DNA of 64,000 nucleotides from Tumebacillus permanentifrigoris (GCF_003148565.1 NZ_QGGL01000008.1:157586-221585); one strand, 5' to 3'. Positions 7,256-16,191 are shown, numbered from the stretch's first letter. Numbers and translations: made by a program. The notes: generated by a model from the sequence alone, not told the origin.

Positions 7256-9013
7256 ATGACAACCAGTACCGTGTCCGTTATGAACCGCATCCCAGCCCAT
7301 CTGCGCCCGTTTGTGGTGGAGCAGGACTATTCGCGCTATACGCCTGTCAACCAGGCGGTGTGGCGCTATGTCCTGCGCCAAAACAGCGCATATTTGAGCG
7401 AAAAGGGGTATGGCTCGTATCGCGACGGTCTGGCGTTTGCCGGCATGTCGGTGGAGCGCATCCCTGATGTAGAGGAGATGAATGCCACGCTGGCCCAGCA
7501 CGGTTGGGGCGCGGTGGCGATTGACGGCTTCATCCCGTCGGTAACCTTCTTTGATTTCCAAGCGCACGGATTGCTACCGATCTCCGGTGACATTCGTCTG
7601 CTCCACCACATCGCCTACACGCCAGCTCCAGACATCATTCACGAATCGGCAGGCCATGCGCCGATGCTGGTTCACTCCGCTTACGGAGAGTTTTTGCGAC
7701 GCTTTGGCAAAATCGGTGCCAAGGCACTGTCCTCCAAGCAGGACGTCGCCGTCTACGAAGCGATGCGTCTGGTCTCGATCCTCAAGGAAGACCCTGCCGC
7801 AACGCCGGAACAACTGGATGAAGCTCAGCGCAACCTCGATCTGCAACTCGCTGCCAAAACGGAGGAGTCGGAGGAAACCCTGATCTCCCGACTCTACTGG
7901 TGGACGGTCGAGTACGGCTTGATCGGTACACTGAACGATCCGAAGCTGTACGGGGCCGGGCTGCTTTCCTCGATGGGGGAGAGCCGCAGTTGTCTGTTGC
8001 CACCTGTGGAACGCGTTCCGTTCTCACTGGAAGCGGTGCTGGCGACCGATTTTGACATCACCAAGCCACAACCGCAGCTGTTCGTCTGCCAGGACTTCGA
8101 TCAACTGATCGAGGCGGTGGAGCGCTATGCAGATTCCATGTCCTTCCGCGTTGGCGGGACCTCGAGTCTGCAAAAAGCGGTCAACTCTGGTTCGACCGCT
8201 ACGGCGGTGTACAGCTCCGGTCTGCAGGTCAGCGGAGTGTTTACAACGCTTGTACTCGACGATGCGGGGGAGGCGGTCTATCTCAAAACGACCGGCCCGA
8301 CCGCTCTGGCGGTTGCCGATTGCGAGTTGCCAGGGCAGGGCATCGAGTACCACGGCGAAGGATTCGGGTCGCCGATTGGGTTGTTGCGCGACACGGAAAC
8401 ACCTTTGGAACAGATGACCGACGCTGCTCTGCGCGAGCGCGGGCTGGTGACGGGGCAGTGGGCGGAGTTGGAGTTTGCTTCCGGCGTGCAGGTGCAAGGC
8501 TTGGTGAAGTATGTGCAGCGCGAGGACGGTCAGATCGTGCTGATCGGATTTGAGGATTGCACAGTGGAGCTTGGCGAACAGGTGCTTTTTGCAGCGGAGT
8601 GGGGAACGTTCGATATGGCGGTAGGCCAGCGGATCACGTCTGTGTTCGCAGGCGCTGCCGATTCGGAGCGCTTCCACACCACCCTCGCCTACAAACCGTC
8701 TGAGACGCAAACCGCTCGCCCTACGTACAGCGAGCAGGAACGACTCGTGCACGGTCTGTACCAAGAGGTGCGTGAACTGCGAGAAAGTCATCCAACGCTG
8801 GGGCGTGTGGAGACTGGTGTTCGCAGCCTCCTCATGCGGATCGCCTTGCATGCGATTCCGGATTGGTTGCTGCGTGTCGAGATCCTCGAATTGCTCGTCG
8901 CGCACCGTGCTCTCCCTGATGTGCAAATCCAAGTTCGAGCAGAACTTTCCGATCTGGCCCAAGCGCGCCCCGAGTGGAAGGAACTGATCGACAATGGCCT
9001 GAAGCTGGTCTGA
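7256..9013 (+). CDS. aromatic amino acid hydroxylase (phenylalanine 4-monooxygenase family), long form
   Basis: Non-heme-iron, pterin-dependent hydroxylase, 585 residues. The catalytic domain (about 20-280) contains IIHESAGHAPM with iron ligands His129 and His134, and YWWTVEYGLIG with the third ligand Glu219. These are the complete 2-His-1-carboxylate set, and the expected reaction is phenylalanine to tyrosine. Most bacterial phenylalanine hydroxylases have under 300 residues. Here a further 300 residues (about 285-585) follow; they contain a beta-rich stretch around 310-470 and a helical C-terminal part around 490-585 whose function I do not recognise. AAGGAGGAG precedes the ATG. The gene is divergent from hemQ and ends at its own terminator. 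Confidence 0.9.
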   Translation: MTTSTVSVMNRIPAHLRPFVVEQDYSRYTPVNQAVWRYVLRQNSAYLSEKGYGSYRDGLAFAGMSVERIPDVEEMNATLAQHGWGAVAIDGFIPSVTFFDFQAHGLLPISGDIRLLHHIAYTPAPDIIHESAGHAPMLVHSAYGEFLRRFGKIGAKALSSKQDVAVYEAMRLVSILKEDPAATPEQLDEAQRNLDLQLAAKTEESEETLISRLYWWTVEYGLIGTLNDPKLYGAGLLSSMGESRSCLLPPVERVPFSLEAVLATDFDITKPQPQLFVCQDFDQLIEAVERYADSMSFRVGGTSSLQKAVNSGSTATAVYSSGLQVSGVFTTLVLDDAGEAVYLKTTGPTALAVADCELPGQGIEYHGEGFGSPIGLLRDTETPLEQMTDAALRERGLVTGQWAELEFASGVQVQGLVKYVQREDGQIVLIGFEDCTVELGEQVLFAAEWGTFDMAVGQRITSVFAGAADSERFHTTLAYKPSETQTARPTYSEQERLVHGLYQEVRELRESHPTLGRVETGVRSLLMRIALHAIPDWLLRVEILELLVAHRALPDVQIQVRAELSDLAQARPEWKELIDNGLKLV

Positions 9014-9095
9014 GTGCAGTGACCAGCAATTGAGATGAGCCGAGCTGAGTAGGTTGAGTTGAGCAAGGGTCTCCCGACCCCGCATTCCTATAGAT

Positions 9096-9130
9096 AGACC
9101 AGTCCGCAACCAGCGGTGCTGGTCTTTTTT
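9096..9130 (+). terminator. terminator after the hydroxylase gene
   Basis: Stem AGACCAG/CTGGTCT followed by T6, about 80 nt after the stop. Confidence 0.75.
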
Positions 9131-9247
9131 GTCGAGGTGCTGAATTGCCTGGGAAATCATGTCGAAGCTTTGCTATAATGGATGACATATGTCAGTTCGT
9201 GAAACACTACATACATAATCCCTCTACAGAAAACGGAAGTGGAACCT

Positions 9248-10420
9248 ATGACGAAAATCACTTTGATCGCTACCGCCCCGATGGGTCTGGAAGCGATCGT
9301 CTCGCGCGAAGTCAAAAACCTCGGGTACACCGATGTGCGTGTTGACAATGGCCGGATCGAATTTGATGCGGACCCGACGGCGATTGCTCGTTGCAATCTC
9401 TGGTTGCGCACAGCCGACCGCGTCCAAGTTAAAATGGGTGAGTTCAAAGCGACGACTTTTGAAGAACTTTTTGAAGGTGTCAAAGCGCTGAACTGGCCGG
9501 ATTGGATCTCACAAGACGCGGAATTCCCGGTGGATGGGAAATCGCAAAAGTCACAACTCTCCAGCGTGCCAGCTTGTCAGAGTATCGTCAAGAAGGCGGT
9601 TGTGGAGAAGTTGAAGGAAGCCTACCATGTCGATTGGTTCGACGAGCGCGGCCCGCTGTACCGCATTCAAGTGTCGCTGTTGAAGGACATCGCCACAATC
9701 ACCCTCGATACCTCTGGGGTAGGTCTGCACAAGCGTGGCTACCGTCAGCTGAGCGCCCAAGCACCGATCAAGGAAACGCTGGCCGCGGCGTTGGTCGATC
9801 TCAGCCGTTGGGGTCCCCATCGTCCGTTCATCGACCCGTTCTGTGGGTCGGGCACGATCCCGATTGAAGCTGCGATGATCGGCCGCAACATCGCACCAGG
9901 TCTGAACCGCGACTTCACGGCGCAACATTGGCCGATGGTCCCACAGCGGGCTTGGGATCTCGCACGTCAGGAAGCGCGCGACCTCGCCAAGTTCGATCTG
10001 CCGCTGGAAATCATCGGCTCGGACATCGACGCGGAAGTGCTGTCGCTGGCAAACTATCATATCCAAAAGGCAAAGCTCGGTGACGCGATCAAGCTGAAAA
10101 ACTTGCCTGTTGCTAGGATGAAATTCGACCAACCCTACGGTGTCATCGTCTCCAATCCGCCGTATGGCGAACGGCTTGGTGAGTTGAAGGATGTCGAACG
10201 CGCCTACAAGGAACTTGGCAATCTCACCCGCTTGAACGACACGCTGTCCGTGTTCGTCCTGACTTCCAACGAACGCTTCGAGCATACGTATGGCAAAAAG
10301 GCCGACAAAAAACGGAAGCTCTTTAATGGTAGAATTGAATGCAATCTCTACCAATATCTCGGCAAATTGCCACCGCGCAAACCGCGTGAAACGACCGAGC
10401 AACAAGAAACCCTCTCCTAA
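9248..10420 (+). CDS. ypsC: THUMP-domain 23S rRNA (guanine-N2)-methyltransferase, RlmL/YpsC family
   Basis: The 390-residue protein has an N-terminal ferredoxin-like plus THUMP RNA-binding region (about 1-160). A class I SAM-dependent methyltransferase domain follows, with FIDPFCGSGTIPIEAA as the SAM-binding motif and VSNPPYGERLG as the catalytic NPPY motif typical of exocyclic-amine methylation of guanine. Proteins of this size correspond to the RlmL half of E. coli RlmKL, which modifies G2445. The ATG at 9248 is preferred to the GTG at 9239 because only the ATG has a purine-rich GGAAG at a proper distance. The stop codon lies in the loop of the terminator hairpin. The gene appears monocistronic. 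Confidence 0.9.
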   Translation: MTKITLIATAPMGLEAIVSREVKNLGYTDVRVDNGRIEFDADPTAIARCNLWLRTADRVQVKMGEFKATTFEELFEGVKALNWPDWISQDAEFPVDGKSQKSQLSSVPACQSIVKKAVVEKLKEAYHVDWFDERGPLYRIQVSLLKDIATITLDTSGVGLHKRGYRQLSAQAPIKETLAAALVDLSRWGPHRPFIDPFCGSGTIPIEAAMIGRNIAPGLNRDFTAQHWPMVPQRAWDLARQEARDLAKFDLPLEIIGSDIDAEVLSLANYHIQKAKLGDAIKLKNLPVARMKFDQPYGVIVSNPPYGERLGELKDVERAYKELGNLTRLNDTLSVFVLTSNERFEHTYGKKADKKRKLFNGRIECNLYQYLGKLPPRKPRETTEQQETLS

Positions 10421-10434
10421 TGGAGAGGGTTTTC
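10407..10434 (+). terminator. terminator with the ypsC stop codon in its loop
   Basis: AACCCTCTCC-taat-GGAGAGGGTT followed by a short T run. The TAA stop of ypsC forms the loop. Confidence 0.8.
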
Positions 10435-10443
10435 TACTTATTA

Positions 10444-10717
10444 TTGTCAATATCGACAATCCCCTATCGGTAGCGGTGCTTTTCTTGTTATACTGCAGTG
10501 GGTTCAAAAGCCGAATGATAGATGGAGGAGTGGTGCTGGCGCCGTAAGGGAAGTCCCTGTGCGAGGGTAAGGGTTTGCAACTCGTGTCTAGGCGGGAATC
10601 CCATGCAATATGTCGTCAAAAAACGAAGATTTCATGTCGGAGGACACACTTTTGTCAAGAAAATGACCAAAATGGACAAAAAAAAGAAAACATGAAGAAC
10701 GCAAGAACTAGTATAAT
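10444..10717 (+). promoter_or_regulatory. cta upstream region: dyad, promoters and possible structured leader
   Basis: TTGTC-N6-GACAA (10444-10459) is a perfect dyad resembling a regulator site. An extended -10 (TGTTATACT, ending near 10495) and a TATAAT (10712-10717) could start transcripts. Between them, 10515-10605 can form hairpins such as GGGA-ag-TCCC and TGCGAG...CTCGTG, so a structured leader is possible, but it matches no riboswitch class I can name. This accounts for the gene-free 10421-10803 stretch together with the short frame at 10603-10695. Confidence 0.35.
10603..10695 (+). CDS. possible 30-residue basic peptide in the cta leader
   Basis: ATG at 10603 opens 30 codons (starting MQYVVKKRRFHVGG, ending KKKKT). 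It is very Lys/Arg-rich, and GGCGGGA lies about 6 nt upstream. It could be a real small protein, a leader peptide or chance; only conservation would tell. Confidence 0.25.
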   Translation: MQYVVKKRRFHVGGHTFVKKMTKMDKKKKT

Positions 10718-10803
10718 ACGATGGTAGAATGCTGTCTGAACACGTCGATTCTCGCAAGCGTGCGTGTTCCAAAGGCAATTATTCGTAGATAGGAGGAGGA
10801 CAA

Positions 10804-11712
10804 GTGGGAGGATTTAATTTTGGGCTTCCAGACGCGCTGACTCAGACTGCGAAAGACATCGACGGTCTGTTTGGTATGGTCTTCTGGATCACCCTTGTCG
10901 TGTTTGTTTTGGTCGAAGGTCTCTTGGCATTCTTCCTGATTCGGTACAAGCGCAAGCATCCGGATAAGCAAGGCTATGCTATCCACGGCAGCACCAAAGC
11001 AGAAGTTATCTGGACCCTCATTCCAGCCTTGATTTTGGTCTTTATTGGGGTGTGGAGCTCCGGGATGGTGTACACCATCCAAACTCCGCCGAGTGACGTC
11101 TACGAAATCAAAGTCACCGGTATGAAATGGGCTTGGGAGTTCGAATACCCGAACGGCGCGAAGTCGTACGGCGAACTGCACCTCCCGAAGGATCGCAACG
11201 TTATGTTCAAGATCACGTCGAAGGACGTTATCCACTCCTTCTGGATTCCGGAATTCCGCATGAAGCAAGATGCTGTTCCGGGCCGCATGACCTCGTTTAC
11301 CGTCAAACTGGCTGACGAAGTCAAAGCAGGTACGAAATTGCCTGAGCGCATCGTCTGTGCCGAGTATTGCGGAAACAACCACTCGAAGATGCTCGCAAAT
11401 ATCGTGATCGACGATAAGGCGACCTTCGACTCTTGGGTTGCAGCTGAGAAAAACCGCAAGAAAACCGACGCAGCGTCGGTCATTCAAGCGAACGGCTGTA
11501 CCTCTTGCCACACCATCGACGGCGGCAAGTCCGCTGGTCCGACTTGGAAGGGCCTTGCTGGTAAGCACGATGAAGCTTACATCAAGGAGTCCATCACCAA
11601 CCCGAACGCGAAAATCGCTGAGGGCTTCCAACCGGGCATGATGCCGGCATTCGATAAACTTGATGAAGAGTCGTTGAACAACGTCGTCAAGTACATCGAA
11701 ACTCTGAAGTAA
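10804..11712 (+). CDS. ctaC: cytochrome c oxidase subunit II with fused cytochrome c (caa3 type)
   Basis: The 302-residue subunit has two transmembrane helices (about 22-46 and 68-90) and an extracytoplasmic cupredoxin domain. The CuA ligands are present: His144, Cys185, Glu187, Cys189, His193 and Met196 in CAEYCGNNHSKM. A C-terminal cytochrome c domain follows, with CTSCH (Cys232, Cys235, His236) and a likely axial Met279 or Met280. The fusion marks a caa3-type oxidase that takes electrons from cytochrome c or a bc complex. Unlike many relatives it has no obvious lipoprotein signal; the first helix probably acts as an uncleaved signal. The GTG at 10804 follows AGGAGGAGG by about 5 nt. First gene of the cta operon. 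Confidence 0.95.
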   Translation: MGGFNFGLPDALTQTAKDIDGLFGMVFWITLVVFVLVEGLLAFFLIRYKRKHPDKQGYAIHGSTKAEVIWTLIPALILVFIGVWSSGMVYTIQTPPSDVYEIKVTGMKWAWEFEYPNGAKSYGELHLPKDRNVMFKITSKDVIHSFWIPEFRMKQDAVPGRMTSFTVKLADEVKAGTKLPERIVCAEYCGNNHSKMLANIVIDDKATFDSWVAAEKNRKKTDAASVIQANGCTSCHTIDGGKSAGPTWKGLAGKHDEAYIKESITNPNAKIAEGFQPGMMPAFDKLDEESLNNVVKYIETLK

Positions 11713-11745
11713 ATCACAACTAAACACACGTTGGGGGTGTAAAAC

Positions 11746-13380
11746 TTGGCAGCAACGGGAGAGGTTAAACGCAAGTCGTTCTTCCGTGATTGGATCCTCA
11801 CCGTCGACCATAAGAAGATTGGGATTATGTACGCCCTCACCTCGCTGGTGTTCTTCTTCGTAGGCGGTCTGGCTGCAATCCTGATCCGTACCCAACTGGC
11901 GCTTCCGAACTCTGTGGTCCTCGAACCGCAACAGTTCAACCAAGCGTTCACGATGCACGGTACGATCATGATTTTCCTCTGGATCATTCCGATGCTGACT
12001 GGTGCCTTTGGTAACTACTTGGTACCGATCATGATCGGGGCATACGACATGGCATTCCCGAAAATGAACGCACTTTCGTACTGGCTGTTCTTGCTTGGTG
12101 GCCTCGTGCTGTTCTTCTCGTTCGTCGTAGGCGCTGTTCCGGATGTAGGTTGGACGGCATACCCGCCGTACTCCATCCAATCGCAAGGCGCGGGTCTTGA
12201 CCTGTGGGTTACCGCAGTTCATATTCTCGGGTTGTCTTCGATTCTCGCAGCAATCAACTTCATCGTCACCACCTTCAACATGCGCGCTCCGGGCATGACG
12301 TTCAACCGCATGCCGCTGTTCGTATGGGCGAACTTGGTGACTTCCTTCATCCAGTTGTTCGGTACTCCGGCACTGGCTGGTGCGGTGACTACGCTTCTGC
12401 TCGACCGTCACGCGCACACCGCGTTCTACGATGTCGCGCAAGGCGGCGACCCGATGATGTACCAACATCTGTTCTGGTTCTACTCTCACCCGGCTGTATA
12501 CGTCATGGTCATCCCAGCGATGGGGATCGTTTCTGAGATCATGCCGGTCTTCGCTCGCAAACCGATCTTCGGTTACAAAGCGATCGCATACTCCTCTGTC
12601 ATGATCGGTCTGCTCGGCTTCTTGGTTTGGGCTCACCACATGTTCGTTGCAGGTATGCAAATGTCCGCAGGGATTCCGTTCATGATCACTTCGATGATCA
12701 TCGCGATTCCGACGGCGATCAAGATCTTCAACTGGCTGGCAACCCTCTGGGGCGGTCAGATTCGTTACACCACGCCGATGCTCTTCGCATCTCTTGGCTT
12801 CATCGGTCTGTTCACGATCGGCGGTCTGTCTGGGATCTTCCTCGGTGCGGTTCCGATCGACTTGAACTTGCATGACACCTACTTCGTCATCGGTCACTTC
12901 CACTACGTGGTATTTGGTGGCTCGATGGTTGCCATCTTGGCAGGTCTGTTCTACTGGTTCCCGAAAGTCACCGGCCGTATGTACATGGAGAAGTTCGGTC
13001 AGTTCTCGTTCTGGCTGTACTTCATCGGTACCAACCTGACCTTCTTCCCGATGTTCATGCTCGGTATGAAGGGGATGCCGCGCCGCGTGTTCTACTACCA
13101 GCCGGAGTTGACCACGATCAACCAAGTCGCAACCCTGGGTTCCTACCTGATCGGTTTCGCTTCGTTGTTGCTCGTCGTGAACATCTTCTACTCGCTGTTC
13201 AAAGGCAAGAAAGTTACCTCCGACAACCCGTGGGGTGCAGATACTCTGGAGTGGACTCACACCCAGACCCCGCCGTCCGAATTCAACTTCGAGGCGCTTC
13301 CGGTTGTCACCTCGGACCCGTACAACTTCGGCGAGAAGACCCGCAAGGGCTCGCTCGACGACGATGGCGTCACCGCGTAA
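11746..13380 (+). CDS. ctaD: cytochrome c oxidase subunit I, type A2
   Basis: The 544-residue, about 12-helix subunit holds heme a and the heme a3-CuB centre. His71 in FTMHGTIMIF is a low-spin heme ligand. WFYSHPAVYVM carries CuB ligand His248 and Tyr252, the tyrosine that crosslinks to a histidine. YSHP in place of GHPE means the proton-channel glutamate of type A1 oxidases is absent and the enzyme belongs to type A2, in which Tyr and Ser of this motif serve instead. VIGHFHYVVFGG holds the a3/a histidines. It starts at TTG 11746, with GGGGGTG upstream, 33 nt after ctaC. It pumps protons while reducing oxygen to water in the cytoplasmic membrane. Confidence 0.95.
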   Translation: MAATGEVKRKSFFRDWILTVDHKKIGIMYALTSLVFFFVGGLAAILIRTQLALPNSVVLEPQQFNQAFTMHGTIMIFLWIIPMLTGAFGNYLVPIMIGAYDMAFPKMNALSYWLFLLGGLVLFFSFVVGAVPDVGWTAYPPYSIQSQGAGLDLWVTAVHILGLSSILAAINFIVTTFNMRAPGMTFNRMPLFVWANLVTSFIQLFGTPALAGAVTTLLLDRHAHTAFYDVAQGGDPMMYQHLFWFYSHPAVYVMVIPAMGIVSEIMPVFARKPIFGYKAIAYSSVMIGLLGFLVWAHHMFVAGMQMSAGIPFMITSMIIAIPTAIKIFNWLATLWGGQIRYTTPMLFASLGFIGLFTIGGLSGIFLGAVPIDLNLHDTYFVIGHFHYVVFGGSMVAILAGLFYWFPKVTGRMYMEKFGQFSFWLYFIGTNLTFFPMFMLGMKGMPRRVFYYQPELTTINQVATLGSYLIGFASLLLVVNIFYSLFKGKKVTSDNPWGADTLEWTHTQTPPSEFNFEALPVVTSDPYNFGEKTRKGSLDDDGVTA

Positions 13381-13459
13381 CTTTCTGTTCTAGTATGACC
13401 CGGTGATTCGGGTCACAAGCGGCGGGAGTTTGACTGAGATGAGAGGAGGAGGTTCACTC

Positions 13460-14410
13460 ATGGGTTATCGTCTTCCACTGGTTACGACCATTGTCACATT
13501 TCTGATGATGATCCTTGGTGCCGTCGTCGTTGGGACGCAGGCTGGATTTGCCTGCCCCGACTGGCCGCTCTGTCACGGTCAGATCATTCCTCCGCTTGAT
13601 GACCCGCTTGTGATTATCGAATGGTTCCATCGAACCACAAGTGGATTGGGCGGAATTTTGATCCTGTTGACAGCATTCCAAGCTTGGCGTCACCGTAAGC
13701 AAAGCAGCCTCTATACGAAGTTTGCAGTTGCCACGGTGCTCTGCCTTGGTTTGCAAGCGCTGGCAGGTGCGGCGATCGTCGTGTTCAAGCTTCCGGGCTA
13801 CATGACGACGATCGACGTCACCAACGGGATGTTCCTGATCAGTATCTTTGCAGCGCTGACCGCGCTGGGTTTCCGCAATCGTGAGCTTGCGGGCAACCGC
13901 GTAACGGAGGAGCAGGATGCGCGTCTCGCCTCGCTGTTCGTCCCGTCCGCCCTGATGGTCGGCGTCACGATTCTGCAAGTCATCGTCGGCGGTTTGTTCC
14001 GCCACACCGGCGCTTCTGAAGCGCTGTTTGGACGCAATGACTACATTCGGAATCACTTCCAAGACCACATGCCGTCGGAAGCATTTGCAAATGGCTTCCT
14101 GATGTTCCACATCATGATTACGGTCTTGGTGGTCGCCGCCACCGCTTGGGTGGTAGCCCAAGCGTTCAGGAACAAAGTCTTGATCGCCCCAGCCCTTGCG
14201 CTGGTTGTGATCGTCCTCATGCAGATGTTGCTTGGATTCGTGACCTTGGGTACGGAATTGGCCCTGTCCCCTGCGACGTCTCACTTAGGAGGCGCTGCGT
14301 TGACGATGGTATTCGGCGTCTATATCGGAGCACGGGCTCATTTTGCCAAAACGGTCAAGACCGTGACAAGCATTTCGAAAACCGGCACTGGAACACAAGC
14401 AAACATGTAG
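13460..14410 (+). CDS. ctaA: heme A synthase CtaA
   Basis: The 316-residue, eight-helix COX15/CtaA membrane protein oxidises the C8 methyl of heme O to a formyl group, giving heme A for CtaD. AGFACPDWPLCHGQ carries the conserved extracellular cysteine pair, and IIEWFHRTTSG holds the essential Glu and a heme His. The ATG at 13460 has AGGAGGAGG 7 nt upstream; the longer frame starting at 13403 has no ribosome site. In Bacillus subtilis ctaA is transcribed divergently from ctaB; here it lies co-directionally inside the oxidase operon between ctaD and ctaB. Confidence 0.93.
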   Translation: MGYRLPLVTTIVTFLMMILGAVVVGTQAGFACPDWPLCHGQIIPPLDDPLVIIEWFHRTTSGLGGILILLTAFQAWRHRKQSSLYTKFAVATVLCLGLQALAGAAIVVFKLPGYMTTIDVTNGMFLISIFAALTALGFRNRELAGNRVTEEQDARLASLFVPSALMVGVTILQVIVGGLFRHTGASEALFGRNDYIRNHFQDHMPSEAFANGFLMFHIMITVLVVAATAWVVAQAFRNKVLIAPALALVVIVLMQMLLGFVTLGTELALSPATSHLGGAALTMVFGVYIGARAHFAKTVKTVTSISKTGTGTQANM

Positions 14411-14427
14411 AATGAGGAGGGTACTCG

Positions 14428-15369
14428 ATGGAACAGATGACACAAGTTGCAAGTACTCCGCAACACCGAACGAACCCGGTTATGGAACCGGGCCCGCTCT
14501 CGGAGACGGGAACGTGGCGTGACTTCGTCTCCGTCACCAAAGTCGGGATCACGGTTGCCAATTTGATGACCGTGTTCGCCGGCCTCTGGCTGTCCTCCGC
14601 AGGAGAAGCCAGCGGTTTGATGATTCTCTGGACTTTGCTCGGCACGGCGCTGGTCATCATGTCCGGCACCTGCCTCAACAATTATATTGACCGCGATCTA
14701 GATCGCTACATGGATCGCACGGCGAAACGCGCCCTCGCCGCTGGCACCCTGAACCCGAAAACGGTTCTGGGCATGGGCATCGGTTTCGCAGTGGTCGGCA
14801 GCGCGATTCTGACGTTCTTCGTCAATCCGCTGACGGCTGTGATCGGTCTGATCGGGCTCTTCGATTACGTGGTGATCTACACCATGTGGCTGAAGCGCAC
14901 GTCGACGCTCTCCACCATCGGCGGCGCCATCTCTGGTGCTGTGCCGATCGTGATGGGCTGGACCGCGTTCTCGAACAACCTCGAAATCGGGGCGTGGACG
15001 CTGTTCCTGATCATGTTCCTGTGGCAATCTCCGCACACTCTGGCGTTGAGTATCCGTCGTTCGGAAGACTACGGCAAAGCTGGCATCCCGGTCCTGCCGG
15101 TTGTCAAAGGCTTTGAAGTAACCAAGCGTCACATGATGCGTTGGGTAGCGGCCATGATTCCGGCTTCCCTGCTCGTGCGTGAATTCACGTATGCGAATAA
15201 CGCGTTCGTCGTGACGATGTTGGTACTCGGTTTCGTATGGTTCGCCCACACGCTGACCGGTTTCTTCGCAAAAGATACGATTCGTTGGGCTCGACAATCG
15301 TTCGTGATCTCGTTGATTTACTTGACCGCGATGAACATCGTCCTCATCGTGGGCGCATCTCTGCTGTAA
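14428..15369 (+). CDS. ctaB: heme O synthase (protoheme IX farnesyltransferase) CtaB
   Basis: The 313-residue UbiA-family membrane prenyltransferase adds a hydroxyethylfarnesyl group to heme b. The aspartate-rich motif NNYIDRDLDRYMDRTAKR (about 89-106) and the second conserved loop YTMWLKRTS are intact. GAGGAGG precedes the ATG, which follows the ctaA stop by 17 nt. Together with CtaA it supplies heme A to the oxidase encoded around it. Confidence 0.94.
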   Translation: MEQMTQVASTPQHRTNPVMEPGPLSETGTWRDFVSVTKVGITVANLMTVFAGLWLSSAGEASGLMILWTLLGTALVIMSGTCLNNYIDRDLDRYMDRTAKRALAAGTLNPKTVLGMGIGFAVVGSAILTFFVNPLTAVIGLIGLFDYVVIYTMWLKRTSTLSTIGGAISGAVPIVMGWTAFSNNLEIGAWTLFLIMFLWQSPHTLALSIRRSEDYGKAGIPVLPVVKGFEVTKRHMMRWVAAMIPASLLVREFTYANNAFVVTMLVLGFVWFAHTLTGFFAKDTIRWARQSFVISLIYLTAMNIVLIVGASLL

Positions 15370-15393
15370 TTTCGTAGGATTGGAGGGAATAAG

Positions 15394-16026
15394 ATGAGTG
15401 CACATCATGCTCCAGATTGGGTGCCACATCGTAGTGGCACTGGTATCAAAGACGATGGAATTTTGGCGACTTGGCTGGGCTTGCTTTCGTTCACGTTCTT
15501 CTACGGCACCTTCTTGGCTGCGAACGTGTACCTGCGCGGTTGGGCGCCGGATAAGTTCAAAGTGGACTTTGGGGCAAATGCCAATCTGCCGTCGCTTACG
15601 TTTATCTGCTTGCTAGTAGCGGGCTTCATCGTACTGATCGCGGGTAGTTACTTCCGCAACAACCAGTACAAAAAGTTCCAAGTTGCGATGATTCTTGCTA
15701 CAATCGCATTCGTCGGTTACGCGATTCTGCAAATGTGGCTGTTGGTCTACACCTACTACTTGGGTACAGCTGCATGGACCACGCACTTGGCGCTGTACTC
15801 GCTGCAGTTTGCCTTGGCTGTAATTGACATCATCTTCGTCTTGATGATCGGGAAAAACTTCGCTGAGCGCAACGAAAGCGCGCTTCGTCGCCTGGTTCCG
15901 GCTGCTATGTCCGTGTTCATGTACACCGTTCTGATCGGGGTCGTTACCCTGGTTGTAACCGACATGCTCACGGTGGGTCAGTTCGCTTCCTGGTGCGGTG
16001 AGAAGTTTACCTCGCTCGTTAAGTAA
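15394..16026 (+). CDS. ctaE: cytochrome c oxidase subunit III
   Basis: The 210-residue protein has about five transmembrane helices and the general hydropathy of heme-copper oxidase subunit III, starting helix 1 with GILATWLGLLSFTFFYGTFLA. The sequence is divergent, so position in the operon supports the call. GGAGGG precedes the ATG, 24 nt after ctaB. Subunit III stabilises subunit I and proton uptake. The usual small subunit IV is not recognisable as a full gene; the mini-ORF that follows may take its place. Confidence 0.85.
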   Translation: MSAHHAPDWVPHRSGTGIKDDGILATWLGLLSFTFFYGTFLAANVYLRGWAPDKFKVDFGANANLPSLTFICLLVAGFIVLIAGSYFRNNQYKKFQVAMILATIAFVGYAILQMWLLVYTYYLGTAAWTTHLALYSLQFALAVIDIIFVLMIGKNFAERNESALRRLVPAAMSVFMYTVLIGVVTLVVTDMLTVGQFASWCGEKFTSLVK

Positions 16027-16044
16027 GAGGAGGAGGTTAGAGTT

Positions 16045-16140
16045 ATGGGTATGATCGGTTTTGCGCTCGGTGCATTCGCATTCGCTGGCGTTGTCTGGTT
16101 GAGCTGCGTATATGTTTCCTCCTTTGTCACCAAGAAGTAA
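16045..16140 (+). CDS. 31-residue single-helix membrane peptide at the end of the cta operon
   Basis: ATG 16045 is preceded by GAGGAGGAGG at ideal distance and lies 18 nt after ctaE. The peptide is essentially one transmembrane helix (GFALGAFAFAGVVWLSCVYVSS) with a KK tail, and ends just before the operon terminator. Strong ribosome site, operon position and hydropathy make translation likely. By analogy with the one-helix accessory subunits of other heme-copper oxidases it may be a small oxidase subunit, but no family could be assigned. Confidence 0.75.
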   Translation: MGMIGFALGAFAFAGVVWLSCVYVSSFVTKK

Positions 16141-16154
16141 TACAAACCCATAAG

Positions 16155-16190
16155 TAAAAAACCCGTCTCGCATGCGAGACGGGTTTTTCT
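16155..16190. terminator. shared terminator of the cta operon and the subtilase gene
   Basis: Long perfect stem AAAACCCGTCTCG/CGAGACGGGTTTT with T runs on both strands, between convergent genes. Confidence 0.9.
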
Positions 16191-16191
16191 T

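Noticed and set aside
8024..9160. 378-codon minus-strand frame opposite the hydroxylase C-terminal half
   Set aside because: Shadow of the plus-strand gene; no start signal and no recognisable protein features.
10708..13260. 850-codon minus-strand open frame antisense to ctaC and ctaD
   Set aside because: Composition (Asp/Arg/His/Gln-rich, no domains) is typical of the antisense frame of GC-biased genes. It lies exactly opposite conserved oxidase genes and has no ribosome site.
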